Shown piece after piece: positions 42,264 through 52,086 of a stretch of DNA of 64,000 nucleotides. Origin of the DNA: Haloarcula rubra (GTDB taxonomy: Archaea; Halobacteriota; Halobacteria; Halobacteriales; Haloarculaceae); NCBI RefSeq assembly GCF_019599465.1, contig NZ_RKLR01000001.1, forward strand, positions 186,001 to 250,000. The letters run 5' to 3'. The translations under genes were made by a program, and so were the position numbers. The stretch's first letter is position 1; the number at the start of each line of letters is the position of its first letter. The notes under the pieces are model-generated. The model saw nothing but the letters and a program-made list of their open reading frames with translations, had not been told where the DNA came from and did not search any database.

Positions 42264-43732
42264 CGCGACTCCTCCACGGAGAGGTCAGCCCGCCGGCCCA
42301 GCGCCTCGTCGACGGCCGTGACGAGCGCCCGACCCTTGTCGAGCGTCTCGTCGTACTCGCTGTCGGGGTCCGAGTCGTGGACGATACCCGCGCCGACCCG
42401 GAGATGGTACTCCTCGGCGTACCGTACCAGCGTCCTGATGACGATGTTCAGCGTCGCTCGGCCGTCGAATCCGAAGATACCGATAGAGCCGGTGTAGGGG
42501 CCACGGCGAGTCTGCTCGACCTCGTCGATTATCTCCATCGTCCGGGGTTTGGGCGCGCCGGTGATGGTGCCGCCGGGGAACACCGCCGCGACGGCGTCTT
42601 CGAGGGTCGCACGCTCGCGCATCTCGCCGGTGACCTCCGAGACGAGATGCATCACCTCCGAGTAGCGGTCGACGCGGCGGTAGTCGGTCACCTCAACGGT
42701 GCCGAACCGGCTCACCTTCCCGAGGTCGTTGCGTTCTAGGTCGACCAGCATCGCGTGTTCGGCCCGTTCCTTCTCGTCGTCGAGCAGGTCGGCTTCGAGT
42801 CGCTCGTCGGCCGCGGGCGTCTCGCCGCGGGGTCGCGTGCCCGCAATCGGTTCCGTGACGAGGTGGTCGCCGTCGCGGTGGAGGAGGAGTTCCGGACTCG
42901 CGCTGACGAGGTCCACGCCCGGGAACTCCACGAGGGCGGAGTAGGGGGCGGGGTTGACCGCCCGGAGCGCGTCGAACGCCTCGACCGGGTGGACCGCCGC
43001 CGGCGCGCTCAGTCGCTGGGAGACGTTCGCCTGAAAGGTGTCGCCGTCGCGGATATACTGTTTGACGGTCCGCACGCGGTCGGCGAACGATTCGCGGGTG
43101 CAGTCGCTCTCGAACTTGGCGGAGTCCGTCTCGACCGGCGGGTCCCCGACGCCCGGGTCACCCTCGGTGGCCGCGCGAGCGAGGTCCAGCGCGTGTTGCT
43201 TGCCGAACTCGTAGGCCAGTCCGGCGTCGTCGTGGTCGTCGAGTCGGGGGCACGCGGTCACGGTGAGTTCGACCGGGCCGTCCCCACGCGGTTCCTCCCA
43301 CGCCGCGACGCGGTCGTAGGTCGCCATCTGCATCCGTGGGAGGGCGCGGTCCGCGACGGCGCTGTCCGGGAGCGTCTCCAGTTCCCGGGCCACGTCGTAC
43401 GAGAGCCATCCGACGGCGCCACAGGGGTACGGCACGTCGCAGTCCCCCCGAACGAGCGTCTCCTCGTCGAGCAGGCCGGCGAGCGTCCCGAGCGTGTCGC
43501 TCTCGTCGGGAGCCACCTCGGTGAACTCGGCGGGCGCCGTCGCGAAGTACCCCCAGCCGGACTGCCCCCCGGTCGTCGCCAGATAGACGCCGCCAGTGGG
43601 GTCACGGGCCCGCCGGTAGGCCTCGAACGGGTCGTCGACGGTGACTCGGACCGCGACGGGAATCCGAGCGGTCGGTGGTGCCTCCGCTGCCAGCCGCTCG
43701 AAGGCGGTCCGGTCGGTCTCGACCGTTGCCAT
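42260..43732 (-). CDS. pabB: Aminodeoxychorismate synthase component I
   Basis: A 490-residue chorismate-binding enzyme. The N-terminal TrpE-like domain holds the GWLSYDVARELE stretch. The catalytic domain has GDTFQANVSQRL, SPELLLHRDGDHLVTEPIAGTRPRG, DEKERAEHAMLVDLERNDLG and FPGGTITGAPKPRTMEIIDE. TrpE and PabB are close; the pabC gene downstream favours PabB. First gene of the operon and probably leaderless. The product feeds 4-aminobenzoate for methanopterin- or folate-type C1 carriers. Confidence 0.88.
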   Translation of the reverse strand: MATVETDRTAFERLAAEAPPTARIPVAVRVTVDDPFEAYRRARDPTGGVYLATTGGQSGWGYFATAPAEFTEVAPDESDTLGTLAGLLDEETLVRGDCDVPYPCGAVGWLSYDVARELETLPDSAVADRALPRMQMATYDRVAAWEEPRGDGPVELTVTACPRLDDHDDAGLAYEFGKQHALDLARAATEGDPGVGDPPVETDSAKFESDCTRESFADRVRTVKQYIRDGDTFQANVSQRLSAPAAVHPVEAFDALRAVNPAPYSALVEFPGVDLVSASPELLLHRDGDHLVTEPIAGTRPRGETPAADERLEADLLDDEKERAEHAMLVDLERNDLGKVSRFGTVEVTDYRRVDRYSEVMHLVSEVTGEMRERATLEDAVAAVFPGGTITGAPKPRTMEIIDEVEQTRRGPYTGSIGIFGFDGRATLNIVIRTLVRYAEEYHLRVGAGIVHDSDPDSEYDETLDKGRALVTAVDEALGRRADLSVEESR

Positions 43733-43780
43733 TACCGAGAGAGAACAGGCGGGGGAGTAATTCGCTTGCGGTTCGAGCAG

Positions 43781-44299
43781 TCAGTACGCCTCGGCGCGCT
43801 CTATCCAGCCGTCGACGCGACTCTCCGAGAGGTCCGTCTCGGCCGCTATCTCGGCGGCGTCGGCCACCGCGAGTTCGCCGACCGTCTCGATGCCGAGCCC
43901 CGAGAGACGCTTCGCGTACGCCGGGCCGATACCCTTGATCTCGGTGACCGGGTCGTCGCTCCCCTCGGGTGCCTCGGGTTCCGGCACTGGTTCCGGTTCC
44001 GACTCGGCTTCGGCGTCCGCTGCAGCGTCCGGTTCTGCTTCGGGGACCGTCGCGTCGACGTCGTCCTCGTCCGTCTCGGCGTCGCCCGCGTCGGGTTCGG
44101 TCGCCGCCCCGGCGTCGGCGTCGGACACGTCCGTTTCGGGTTCGGTCGCCGCCGTCCCGGTCCCTTTGACCGCGTCTTCGCTCTCTGTAGATGGTTCGCG
44201 CTCGACGGTGACGTCTACGTCACCGGACGACCCCGACCCAGACGTAGATTCTGCCCCGTTGAGCCCGAGTGCAGACTTCAGTTTCTGAAGGAGACCCAT
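43781..44299 (-). CDS. Helix-hairpin-helix protein with a long acidic linker
   Basis: A 172-residue protein. MGLLQKLKSALGLNG is an amphipathic N-terminal helix. Residues 18-112 are Asp/Glu/Ala/Pro-rich and disordered (repeated EPDA/EPE units). The last 60 residues are a HhH domain (ITEIKGIGPAYAKRLSGLGIETVGEL-like). Related haloarchaeal proteins have no known role; DNA or protein binding by the HhH is likely. It is upstream of pabB on the same strand. Confidence 0.75.
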   Translation of the reverse strand: MGLLQKLKSALGLNGAESTSGSGSSGDVDVTVEREPSTESEDAVKGTGTAATEPETDVSDADAGAATEPDAGDAETDEDDVDATVPEAEPDAAADAEAESEPEPVPEPEAPEGSDDPVTEIKGIGPAYAKRLSGLGIETVGELAVADAAEIAAETDLSESRVDGWIERAEAY

Positions 44300-44349
44300 G
44301 CCTGACGATACTGCCCCCCGGCACTAATCTCTTGCTGGTACGCTATCGG

Positions 44350-45147
44350 TTACAGGCCGCTTCGTAACGCCTCGTTCATGGGGTCGACCGGGGCGTCCTC
44401 GCCGGTCCATCGCTCGAACGCCTCGACACCTTGATACAGTAACATCCACGCGCCGTCGACGGTCGTCGCGCCCACGCTGGCGGCGTCGCGCAACAGGCGC
44501 GTCTCGATGGGGGAGTACACCGCGTCGAGGACCGCGAGGTCGGGGGTGAGCGCCGCCTTCGGGACCGGCGTCTCGTCCTCGTCCATGCCGACGCTCGTGC
44601 AGTTGACGAGGACGTCGGCGTCCGCCAGTAGTGCGTCGAAGTCGCCGAGGCCGTGGCCGGTGGCGTTCGGCACCTCGTCGGCCAGCGCGTGGGCCTTCGA
44701 CGCCGTTCGGTTGGCGATACGGACCGACATCCCCTCGTCGGCGAGGCCGAACGCGACTGCTCGGCCCGCCCCGCCCGCACCGACGACGACGGCCGTCCCC
44801 GACAACTCGACGCCGTGGTGGTCGAGGGCTCGCACGGCGCCCACAGCGTCCGTGTTGTACCCCCGAGGCGTCTCCCCGGAGAAGTCGACGGTGTTGACGG
44901 CGCCGATTCGCTCGGCCAGCGGGTCCGGGTCGACGGCGTCGAGGACGTCCTGCTTGAAGGGGATGGTGACGTTCAGGCCGGCGACGCCGAGCCTGTCGGC
45001 CGCCTCGACGGCGGCGGCCCCCTCGTCCGCCGGTGGTTCGAACGTGACGTACGTCGCGTCCAGTCCGAGCGCCTCGTACCCCGCCTCGTGCATCGGCGGC
45101 GACAGCGAGTGCCCGACCGGGTTGCCGATGAGACCGTAGACGTCCAT
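44350..45147 (-). CDS. aroE: Shikimate dehydrogenase
   Basis: A 265-residue enzyme that reduces 3-dehydroshikimate with [37 protein letters not shown] (with the catalytic Lys) and GAVNTVDF are the substrate motifs, and [18 protein letters not shown] with ANRTASKA binds NADPH. It makes chorismate precursors, so its place near the pab operon is meaningful. The start MDVYGLIG is set by family alignment. Confidence 0.94.
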   Translation of the reverse strand: MDVYGLIGNPVGHSLSPPMHEAGYEALGLDATYVTFEPPADEGAAAVEAADRLGVAGLNVTIPFKQDVLDAVDPDPLAERIGAVNTVDFSGETPRGYNTDAVGAVRALDHHGVELSGTAVVVGAGGAGRAVAFGLADEGMSVRIANRTASKAHALADEVPNATGHGLGDFDALLADADVLVNCTSVGMDEDETPVPKAALTPDLAVLDAVYSPIETRLLRDAASVGATTVDGAWMLLYQGVEAFERWTGEDAPVDPMNEALRSGL

Positions 45148-45261
45148 ACACCCGCCAGCGCGCGCCTCGGATATGAACGCCACGCTCCCGTGCCGACACG
45201 GTCGGGCCACCGGCCCCGACTTTCGCAAGCTTTTCACGCTGACCTGTGCTGTCACCACCTA

Positions 45262-46647
45262 GTGAGTCGTCTACGTCATCCCCTGGTGCAGGTGGCCCTC
45301 GCGGTGTCGCTGACCGCGGGTTGGGTCGGTGCTGTCCTCCTCGGCGTCGGCTTCGACACGGTCGCGACCGTCGCTGTGAGTGGACTGGCCGTTCTCGGTG
45401 CCTCCTTCCTGCTGGCGTGGGGTGCGGAGACGGCAGAGAAAGACGTCCCCCGTGCGTTCGCAATCGCCGTCCTCGCGGTTCTCGCCGTCGCGCCGGAGTA
45501 CGCCGTCGACGCACTGTTCGCGTGGAACGCGGGGGCCGGCGGGGCGACGACGGAGGCGTGTGCCAGACTCTCGGCGGCCGCGATCGAGGCCGGCGAGACA
45601 CCGCTCGCACAGGCCTGTCACGACGCCAACCTCGCCATCGCGAACATGACCGGTGCCAACCGCATCCTCATCGGTATCGGGTGGGCCGGCATCGCCGTGT
45701 TCACCATCCTCCGGTCCACGTCGACGCAGGACCCCGCCGTCCAGAAGCGCGAGGGCTTCATGGCCGACGTGGTCCAACTCGACACGGACATCGCGACGGA
45801 GATTACGTTCCTGCTGGCGGCCACCGCGTGGGCGTTCGCCGTGCCGCTGGGCGGCGGCATCGGTGCGCTCGACACGCTGTTCCTCGTAGGGCTGTACGTG
45901 GCCTACATCGGCCTCGTCCTTAAGTCCGACATCGAGGCACACGACCACACCGTCGGCGTCCCGCAGTACTTCCAGACGTGGTCGCTGCCGTGGCGGCCGC
46001 TCGTCGTCCTCGTGCTCTTTGGCTACTCCGGGGTGATGATATTCACCGCCGTCGAGCCGTTCGCCCACGGCCTGGAGGAGATCGGCCTGCAAATCGGCGT
46101 CCCCTCGTTCTTCATGATTCAGTGGATAGCGCCGCTGGCGAGCGAGTCGCCGGAGCTCATCGTCGTCGCCGTCCTCGTCAACAAGGCCCGGTCGACGGCG
46201 GGGTTCAACGCGCTCATCTCCTCGAAGCTCAACCAGTGGACGCTCCTCATCGGGACCATCGCCGTCGTCTACTCCATCGCGCTGGGGCGGTACGGCGTCC
46301 TCCCGTTCGACGCTCGACAGGCCGCCGAGATATGGATTACGGCGGGCCAGTCGTTCTTCGCGCTGGCACTGCTCTGTAACTTCGAGATATCCGTCCGCGA
46401 GGCCGTCTTGCTGTTCGTGCTGTTCATCAGTCAGGTGCTCGTCGAGTTCGCGCTCATCCGGGACCTGATAGTGCTCCCGATATCGAGCCACGACCTCCTG
46501 CTGGGGTACACGGCGCTGTACATCGTCGCCGGCGTCGTGCTGTTCGCCCTGCGGTGGCAGTCGCTGAAACGCCTCCTCGGACTGGCCGGCGACGCCTTCC
46601 GGACGGCGTTGGGTAACGAACCGGTCCACGTGGACAAGGCCGACTGA
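45262..46647 (+). CDS. CaCA family sodium/calcium antiporter-like protein
   Basis: A 461-residue protein with about 11 transmembrane helices. Two alpha repeats are visible: APEYAVDALFAW plus IANMTGANRILIGIGW, and LASESPELIVVAVLVNKARSTAGFNALISSKLNQWTLLIG. The PE(L/Y) and G-N/S-K residues fit the ion site. The second repeat is closer to the consensus. GTG 45262 is the start; TATA-like AGCTTTTCAC lies about 27 bases upstream. The ATG of the next gene overlaps its stop. Ion specificity is inference. Confidence 0.82.
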   Translation: MSRLRHPLVQVALAVSLTAGWVGAVLLGVGFDTVATVAVSGLAVLGASFLLAWGAETAEKDVPRAFAIAVLAVLAVAPEYAVDALFAWNAGAGGATTEACARLSAAAIEAGETPLAQACHDANLAIANMTGANRILIGIGWAGIAVFTILRSTSTQDPAVQKREGFMADVVQLDTDIATEITFLLAATAWAFAVPLGGGIGALDTLFLVGLYVAYIGLVLKSDIEAHDHTVGVPQYFQTWSLPWRPLVVLVLFGYSGVMIFTAVEPFAHGLEEIGLQIGVPSFFMIQWIAPLASESPELIVVAVLVNKARSTAGFNALISSKLNQWTLLIGTIAVVYSIALGRYGVLPFDARQAAEIWITAGQSFFALALLCNFEISVREAVLLFVLFISQVLVEFALIRDLIVLPISSHDLLLGYTALYIVAGVVLFALRWQSLKRLLGLAGDAFRTALGNEPVHVDKAD

Positions 46648-48002
46648 TGCTCGCTATCGCCGTCTCACGGGCGGACGAAGCGTCGACACACGTCGGCGAG
46701 CACCTCCTCGAACTCGAAGCGTGGTCGGAGACGACGGACGACGGCCGACCGGACGGCGAGGGTGGCGGGACCGTCTACCGGACCGAGGGTGCCGAACTCC
46801 GCGAGTTCGACGCGCTCCACCTCGAACTCGACGGCGTCGCCGAGGCCTTCGACGACCCCGACTGTCTCGCGTTCGCCTCCCGGCACGCCGGAGAGACCGA
46901 CGAGTTGCTGACCGCCCACCACACCGGCAACTTCGGCGCGGCGGAGTTCGGCGGCGAGGCGGGGCAGTTCGCCAGGGCGTGTCCGAACGCCCACCGCGCC
47001 GTCGTCCACGCCCTGACGGAGCACGCGCCCGACGACTACGAGGTGGGGATGGAGTGTACGCACCACGGCCCGACGGACGTCGGCGTGCCTTCGATGTTCG
47101 TCGAAGTCGGGAGTGCCGAGGCACAGTGGCGCGACCCCGACGCCGCCCGCGCCGTGGCGCAGGCCATCCTCGACGTCCGCGGCGTCGCGGCCGACGCCCC
47201 GCGGGAGAACGGCACGCGTCGGCACCTCGTGGGCTTCGGCGGCGGTCACTACGCACCCCGGTTCGAACGGGTCGTCCGCGAGACTGACTGGTCGGTCGGC
47301 CACGTCGCCGCCGACTGGTTACTCGACGCCCTCGACGAGTGGGCCGACGACGAGACCGAGCGGAGAGCGGTCCTCGACCGCGCTTTCGCCGCCAGCGAGG
47401 CCGACTACGCGCTACTGGAAGACGACCGCCCCGACCTCGTCGCGACGCTGGAGTCGCTCGGCTACCGCGTGGTCGACGAGACGTTCGTCCGGGAGACCAG
47501 CGGTATCTCGCTGGCCCTCGTCGAAGCGCTGGAGGCGGCGGTGACGCCCGTCGACGCCGGTCTGCGGTTCGGTGACCCGGCGAGGGGCGACACGGACGAG
47601 TGGGCCGTCGTCGACCTCCCAGACGGTTTGCTCTCGGAGGCCGTCGGCATCGACGAGGCGACGGTACGGTCGTGGCTCGAGGACCACGCACTCGCGTTCG
47701 ACACGGAACAGAACGGCACCGTCGTCACCGGGCCCGTCGTGTTGCCGGCCGGTCGCTCGCGCGACGACGCCGTCGCGGCGTTGGCCGACGTCCTCCGCCA
47801 GCGCTACGACAGCGTCGAACGCGAGGACGGTGCCCTCGTCGCTCGCGAGGAGCGGTTCGACCCGGACCTCGCACGCACCGCGGGCGTGCCCGAAGGACCG
47901 AAGTTCGGAAAGCTCTCCGCGGGCCAGTCTGTCGAGGTCGATGGTGAAGAAATCGGGCCCGAGCGGTTCCAACGGGAACGTATACGCCGATTTACGTTGT
48001 AG
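46647..48002 (+). CDS. dtdA: D-aminoacyl-tRNA deacylase (archaeal DtdA type)
   Basis: A 451-residue enzyme that frees tRNA of D-amino acids. LLTAHHTGNFGAAEFGG, MECTHHGPTDVGVPSMFVEVGS and HLVGFGGGHYAPRF, the conserved metal/catalytic blocks of the DTD2/GEK1 family, lie within the first 245 residues. Residues 270-451 are an extension. Its end (VPEGPKFGKLSAGQSVEVDG) resembles the C-terminal part of tRNase Z. It overlaps the antiporter gene by one base. Confidence 0.9.
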   Translation: MLAIAVSRADEASTHVGEHLLELEAWSETTDDGRPDGEGGGTVYRTEGAELREFDALHLELDGVAEAFDDPDCLAFASRHAGETDELLTAHHTGNFGAAEFGGEAGQFARACPNAHRAVVHALTEHAPDDYEVGMECTHHGPTDVGVPSMFVEVGSAEAQWRDPDAARAVAQAILDVRGVAADAPRENGTRRHLVGFGGGHYAPRFERVVRETDWSVGHVAADWLLDALDEWADDETERRAVLDRAFAASEADYALLEDDRPDLVATLESLGYRVVDETFVRETSGISLALVEALEAAVTPVDAGLRFGDPARGDTDEWAVVDLPDGLLSEAVGIDEATVRSWLEDHALAFDTEQNGTVVTGPVVLPAGRSRDDAVAALADVLRQRYDSVEREDGALVAREERFDPDLARTAGVPEGPKFGKLSAGQSVEVDGEEIGPERFQRERIRRFTL

Positions 48003-48105
48003 AAAACGGCCCGCAAAACGCCCGAAGGCGGCGACCAAATCGTCAGACGAGTGTCAGACACAGGGGGAAAACTAATGAGTGTTCGTCTGCAACGGGGATT
48101 TAAAT

Positions 48106-49266
48106 ATGGACTCGATTATCGACGACGCCATCGACGAGGCCGAGGAGGAACAGGACGCGGCCTCCGACGGCGAGACGGCAACCGAGACGACGCCGAGCAG
48201 AGAGGACATGTCGACGTCGGGGACGATGACCGACGACGAACTCGCGAGCGTCGTCAAAGACCTCGAGACGAAGATTACCGTCGTCGGTGCCGGGGGGGCG
48301 GGCGGCAACACCGTCACCCGGATGATGGAGGAGGGTATCCACGGGGCGAAACTCGTGGCCGCCAACACGGACGCCCAGCACCTCGCCGACGAGGTGAAAG
48401 CCGACACGAAGATTCTCATCGGCCGCAAGCGCACCGGTGGTCGCGGTGCCGGCTCGGTCCCCAAAATCGGCGAAGAGGCCGCACAGGAAGACATCGAGGA
48501 CATCCAGCAGTCCATCGACGGCTCAGACATGGTGTTCGTCACCGCCGGTCTCGGTGGCGGCACCGGGACGGGGTCGGCCCCCGTCATCGCGCAGGCCGCA
48601 CAGGAGGCCGGCGCTCTCACTATCTCTATCGTCACTATCCCGTTCACTGCGGAGGGTGAGCGCCGCCGGGCCAACGCCGACGCCGGCCTCGAACGGCTCC
48701 GCGCAGTTTCGGACACGGTTATCGTCGTCCCGAACGACCGACTGCTCGACTACGCGCCGTCGATGCCCCTGCAGGACGCGTTCAAAATCTGTGACCGCGT
48801 CCTGATGCGCTCGGTCAAGGGGATGACCGAACTCATCACCAAGCCCGGCCTCGTCAACGTCGACTTCGCCGACGTCCGCACCATCATGGAGAACGGCGGC
48901 GTCGCGATGATAGGGCTCGGCGAGTCCGACTCCGAGAACAAGGCACAGGACTCCATCCGCTCGGCGCTCCGCTCGCCGCTACTCGACGTGGAGTTCGACG
49001 GCGCGAACTCCGCCTTGGTCAACGTCGTCGGCGGTCCCGACATGAGCATCGAGGAGGCCGAGGGCGTCGTCGAGGAGATATACGACCGCATCGACCCCGA
49101 CGCCCGCATCATCTGGGGCGCGTCCATCAACAACGACTTCGAGGGCAAGATGGAGACCATGATAGTCGTCACCGGCGTCGAGTCCCCGCAGATATACGGC
49201 CAGAGCGAGGCCGAACAGGAGAAGGCCGCCCAGCAACTGGGCGACGACATCGACTACGTCGACTGA
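48106..49266 (+). CDS. ftsZ1: Cell division protein FtsZ (FtsZ1 type)
   Basis: A 386-residue tubulin-like GTPase. [15 protein letters not shown] is the haloarchaeal FtsZ1-type N-terminus. [29 protein letters not shown] (GTP signature), [15 protein letters not shown] and [12 protein letters not shown] (T7 loop) are all complete. Start ATG 48106 lies after GGGATTTAAAT. In other haloarchaea ftsZ1 stands just before secE and nusG; here a transducer gene separates them. Confidence 0.96.
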   Translation: MDSIIDDAIDEAEEEQDAASDGETATETTPSREDMSTSGTMTDDELASVVKDLETKITVVGAGGAGGNTVTRMMEEGIHGAKLVAANTDAQHLADEVKADTKILIGRKRTGGRGAGSVPKIGEEAAQEDIEDIQQSIDGSDMVFVTAGLGGGTGTGSAPVIAQAAQEAGALTISIVTIPFTAEGERRRANADAGLERLRAVSDTVIVVPNDRLLDYAPSMPLQDAFKICDRVLMRSVKGMTELITKPGLVNVDFADVRTIMENGGVAMIGLGESDSENKAQDSIRSALRSPLLDVEFDGANSALVNVVGGPDMSIEEAEGVVEEIYDRIDPDARIIWGASINNDFEGKMETMIVVTGVESPQIYGQSEAEQEKAAQQLGDDIDYVD

Positions 49267-49352
49267 GTGGACCCGTCACGGGCGGCGCAGTTCTCGTCGT
49301 AACCGGTCCGCCGTCGAACGACCCGCTCGACTTCCTGTTGGTGAGTAAAGAT

Positions 49353-49363
49353 AAGTATTATAG
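49353..49363 (+). promoter_or_regulatory. TATA box of the soluble transducer gene
   Basis: AAGTATTATAG is centred about 30 bases before ATG 49390, and the surrounding 50 bases are AT-rich. It gives the inserted transducer its own promoter. Confidence 0.55.
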
Positions 49364-49389
49364 GAGTAGATTTGGCTTTGTTCAGGTAT

Positions 49390-50937
49390 ATGGGAACAGG
49401 TCGGCCGGCATCTCACGAACAATCGAATGCGGAAGTCGAGACAGAGGAGACAGACGAGACGCGAATCGGCGGTGGCGGGACAGGCGGCGGTCCGTTGGAC
49501 TATCAGCTCATTCTGGACCACGTCGATACACCGATTTTCGTCCTCGACGGCGACGGCGCCATCACGCACTGGAACAGGTCTATCGCGGCCCTCACCGGCG
49601 AGTCACAGGCCGAAGCCGTCGAACTCGCCGAGGAACACGGCGTCGTCGGACCGGCGTTCTACCACGACGGACGCCGGTCGATGACCCTCGCGGAGAAGGT
49701 CATCGAGGCGCCCGAGTCCGCCGACGAGGAGTACGGCGTCCCGCGAATCGAAGACGTCGACTACACGCTCTACGCCGACCAGAGCGTGATGAAAGACGCC
49801 CACGGGGAGGACCGCCACATCCGGTTCAGCGCGGCCCCGATGTACGACGAGGACGGCACGCTCACCGGCGTCGTCGAGATGATACAGGACCGGACCGAAG
49901 ACGCGCGCCGGCAGGACCAACTCCGAGGGATGGTCGCGGAACTGCAGGGGACGATGGCCGACATCGAAGCCGGGAACCTGCAGGCCCGCGCCTCCGTCAC
50001 CGAGACCGACTACGTCGACGACGAACTGCTAGACGTCGTCGACTCGCTGAACCAGATGGCCGAGCGACTGGACGACATCGTCACCGACGTCGCCGGACGG
50101 ACCGACAGCCTCCACGACTCCGTCGAGTCGGTCGCCGACAGCAGTCAGCGGGTCTCCGAACTGTCGACGGAGCAGTCGGAGACGCTCGCCACCGTCAGTC
50201 AGGAGGTCGAATCGCTCTCGGCCACGATAGAGGAGATAGCCTCGACGAGCGACGAGGTGGCCTCCACGGCCCGGAACGCAGACGACGCCGCCACGGAGGT
50301 GCAAGAGACCGCGGAGGAGACGGAACGGGTCATGCAGGACGTCGGCGAGTCCACGGAGCGGGTCGCCGAGGACGTGTCCGCACTCCGTGACCGCGTCGAC
50401 GAGATAGACGAAATCGTCGCCGTCATCGACGACATCGCCGACGAGACGAACATGCTGGCGCTGAACGCATCCATCGAGGCCGCGCGGGCGGGCGAGGCCG
50501 GCGAAGGGTTCGCCGTCGTCGCCGACGAAGTCAAGAACCTCGCCGAGGAGTCACAGGAACGTGCGTCCGAAATCGAGGCGATGGTCGGGCGAATCAAGGC
50601 GGACACGCAGGACACCGTCGAGAACCTCGAGGCGACGAACGAACAGGTCAAGCGTGGTATCGAACAGGTCGAGAACTCGACCGAGGCCCTGACCGACATC
50701 GTCGCCGCCATCGAGGAGACGGCGAGGGGCATCGAACAGGTCTCGGAGGCCACCGACGACCAGGCCGCGAGCACCGAGGAGATAGCGAGCATGTTGGACG
50801 AAGTCGTGCGCCGGGCGGAGGAGGTCTCGACCGAGATGCAGGACGCCGCGGCCAACACGCGCGAGCAGACCCGGCAGGTCGAGGAGATCAACGAGACCGT
50901 CAGTCGTCTCTCCGGCGGACAGTCGATGAACCGCTGA
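49390..50937 (+). CDS. Soluble PAS-containing methyl-accepting transducer
   Basis: A 515-residue cytoplasmic transducer without transmembrane helices. A PAS domain spans about 38-155 ([22 protein letters not shown]). The signalling domain covers about 230-500 with the conserved hairpin tip [35 protein letters not shown] at about 353-388. ATG 49390 is chosen over a TTG at 49372 from the TATA spacing. Senses an unknown internal cue and should control CheA. It sits between ftsZ1 and secE. Confidence 0.9.
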   Translation: MGTGRPASHEQSNAEVETEETDETRIGGGGTGGGPLDYQLILDHVDTPIFVLDGDGAITHWNRSIAALTGESQAEAVELAEEHGVVGPAFYHDGRRSMTLAEKVIEAPESADEEYGVPRIEDVDYTLYADQSVMKDAHGEDRHIRFSAAPMYDEDGTLTGVVEMIQDRTEDARRQDQLRGMVAELQGTMADIEAGNLQARASVTETDYVDDELLDVVDSLNQMAERLDDIVTDVAGRTDSLHDSVESVADSSQRVSELSTEQSETLATVSQEVESLSATIEEIASTSDEVASTARNADDAATEVQETAEETERVMQDVGESTERVAEDVSALRDRVDEIDEIVAVIDDIADETNMLALNASIEAARAGEAGEGFAVVADEVKNLAEESQERASEIEAMVGRIKADTQDTVENLEATNEQVKRGIEQVENSTEALTDIVAAIEETARGIEQVSEATDDQAASTEEIASMLDEVVRRAEEVSTEMQDAAANTREQTRQVEEINETVSRLSGGQSMNR

Positions 50938-50955
50938 CTGGGTCTGCCACCCGTT

Positions 50956-50975
50956 CCTAACTTGTTAGGTATCCA
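50956..50975 (+). promoter_or_regulatory. Palindrome overlapping a TATA-like element
   Basis: CCTAAC, TT, GTTAGG (50956-50969) is a perfect inverted repeat. It overlaps TTAGGTATCC, which would be the TATA region for a start near 50997-51000. A repressor bound here would block the promoter of the small gene at 51007. It starts 18 bases after the transducer stop, so a terminator role is the other option. Confidence 0.4.
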
Positions 50976-51006
50976 AGCGAGGTTCGACGACCGTATAGTA
51001 CCGTGT

Positions 51007-51273
51007 ATGTCCGAAACCGGCACGAACGGCGATACCGACGTCAGCGATGCGCTATCGGCACTCGGCGACTCGATGGAGCGACTCAGCACCAACACCACAG
51101 GTCTCGGGGCCGCCGTCAAGCAGTTGCAGGCCTCCACACAGCGACTGAGCGCCCAGCAGTCCGCCGTCGCCGAGCGGATGACCGAGACGGCCGACACGCT
51201 CGGTCGAGACGACACGGCCCGACAGCCGTCGGCGACGCGTCGGTCCGGTCGGTCGGCGGTTGCGGACGACTGA
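51007..51273 (+). CDS. Small helical protein of unknown function
   Basis: An 88-residue protein with a likely coiled coil at 15-68 (LSALGDSMERLSTNTTGLGAAVKQLQ) and a basic tail. It resembles a transducer-like helical segment in composition only. It lies between the transducer and secE genes; no family recognised. Confidence 0.6.
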   Translation: MSETGTNGDTDVSDALSALGDSMERLSTNTTGLGAAVKQLQASTQRLSAQQSAVAERMTETADTLGRDDTARQPSATRRSGRSAVADD

Positions 51274-51296
51274 CACCCGCAGGCCGTCGCGCACCA

Positions 51297-51304
51297 CAAT
51301 ATAG
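51297..51304 (+). promoter_or_regulatory. TATA box of secE
   Basis: CAATATAG lies about 31 bases before ATG 51332, predicting a message with a leader of a few bases that also covers the spt5 gene. Confidence 0.55.
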
Positions 51305-51331
51305 AAAAGCCACCAGTGGGTACGCCTCGGT

Positions 51332-51511
51332 ATGGACGTTCCGTACGACCTCACCTCCTACGTTCGCGTACTCAAACTGGCGAGTACGCCGTCGTGGGAG
51401 GAGTTCTCGCAGATCGCAAAGATTGCCGGTGCCGGCATCATGCTCGTCGGCCTCGTCGGCTTCATCATCTTCGCCATAATGACCTTCGTCCCCGGCAGCA
51501 AACCGGTGTAA
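51332..51511 (+). CDS. secE: Protein translocase subunit SecE (Sec61 gamma)
   Basis: A 59-residue single-span subunit of the SecYEG channel. [24 protein letters not shown] is the amphipathic surface helix (RxxxLAxKP/TPxxEEFxxIxKxxG pattern) and [17 protein letters not shown] the membrane helix. Adjacent spt5/nusG, four bases downstream, confirms it. Confidence 0.93.
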   Translation: MDVPYDLTSYVRVLKLASTPSWEEFSQIAKIAGAGIMLVGLVGFIIFAIMTFVPGSKPV

Positions 51512-51515
51512 ACAG

Positions 51516-51953
51516 ATGGGTATCTACGCAGTCAAGACGACGGCGAGCCAGGAGCGCACCGTCGCAGACATGATTATCAACCGCGAGGAACCGGACATCC
51601 ACGCGGCGCTGGCACCGGACTCGCTGACGAGTTACGTGATGGTCGAGGCGGACGACCACGCCGTCTTCGACCGCATCCTGGACGAGATCCCCCACGCCAA
51701 CGGCGTGGTGCAGGGCGAGTCCTCCATCGCGGAGGTCGAACACTTCCTGTCGCCGAAACCCGACGTCGAGGGCATCGCCGAAGGGGACATCGTCGAACTC
51801 ATCGCCGGGCCGTTCAAAGGCGAGAAGGCGCAGGTCCAGCGCATCGACGAGGGGAAAGACCAGGTCACCGTCGAACTGTACGAGGCTACGGTCCCGATTC
51901 CGGTCACCGTCCGTGGCGACCAGATTCGGGTGCTGGACAGCGAGGAACGGTAG
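51516..51953 (+). CDS. spt5: Transcription elongation factor Spt5 (NusG)
   Basis: A 145-residue factor that clamps RNA polymerase on DNA. The NGN domain (1-85) starts [20 protein letters not shown], and the KOW domain (88-120) reads [19 protein letters not shown]. Length is normal for archaeal Spt5. It overlaps nothing and follows secE at four bases; an intrinsic-type terminator lies 68 bases after the stop. Confidence 0.95.
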   Translation: MGIYAVKTTASQERTVADMIINREEPDIHAALAPDSLTSYVMVEADDHAVFDRILDEIPHANGVVQGESSIAEVEHFLSPKPDVEGIAEGDIVELIAGPFKGEKAQVQRIDEGKDQVTVELYEATVPIPVTVRGDQIRVLDSEER

Positions 51954-52020
51954 GCCAGTTACGGTCGAGGGGGAGCGTAGCGATCCCTGAGACGACGAAG
52001 AGCGGGGCCCGACCGTCTGA

Positions 52021-52041
52021 CGGCGTCACCGCCGCGTTTTT
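52021..52041 (+). terminator. Intrinsic-type terminator after spt5
   Basis: CGGCG, TCAC, CGCCG forms a perfect stem, followed by CG and TTTTT (52037-52041). This is the clearest terminator in the window. Confidence 0.65.
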
Positions 52042-52086
52042 GTAACGGGGGTCGCGCCGCAGCGTACCGAGGTGAGAGGTGGCCTC

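Noticed and set aside
45271-46629. A minus-strand frame of about 450 codons opposite the CaCA antiporter gene
   Set aside because: It is antisense to a clear membrane protein; the charged, repetitive product is typical of reverse-frame artefacts.
51954-52086. Possible RNA gene after spt5
   Set aside because: Apart from the hairpin with T-run at 52021-52041 nothing ordered is visible.
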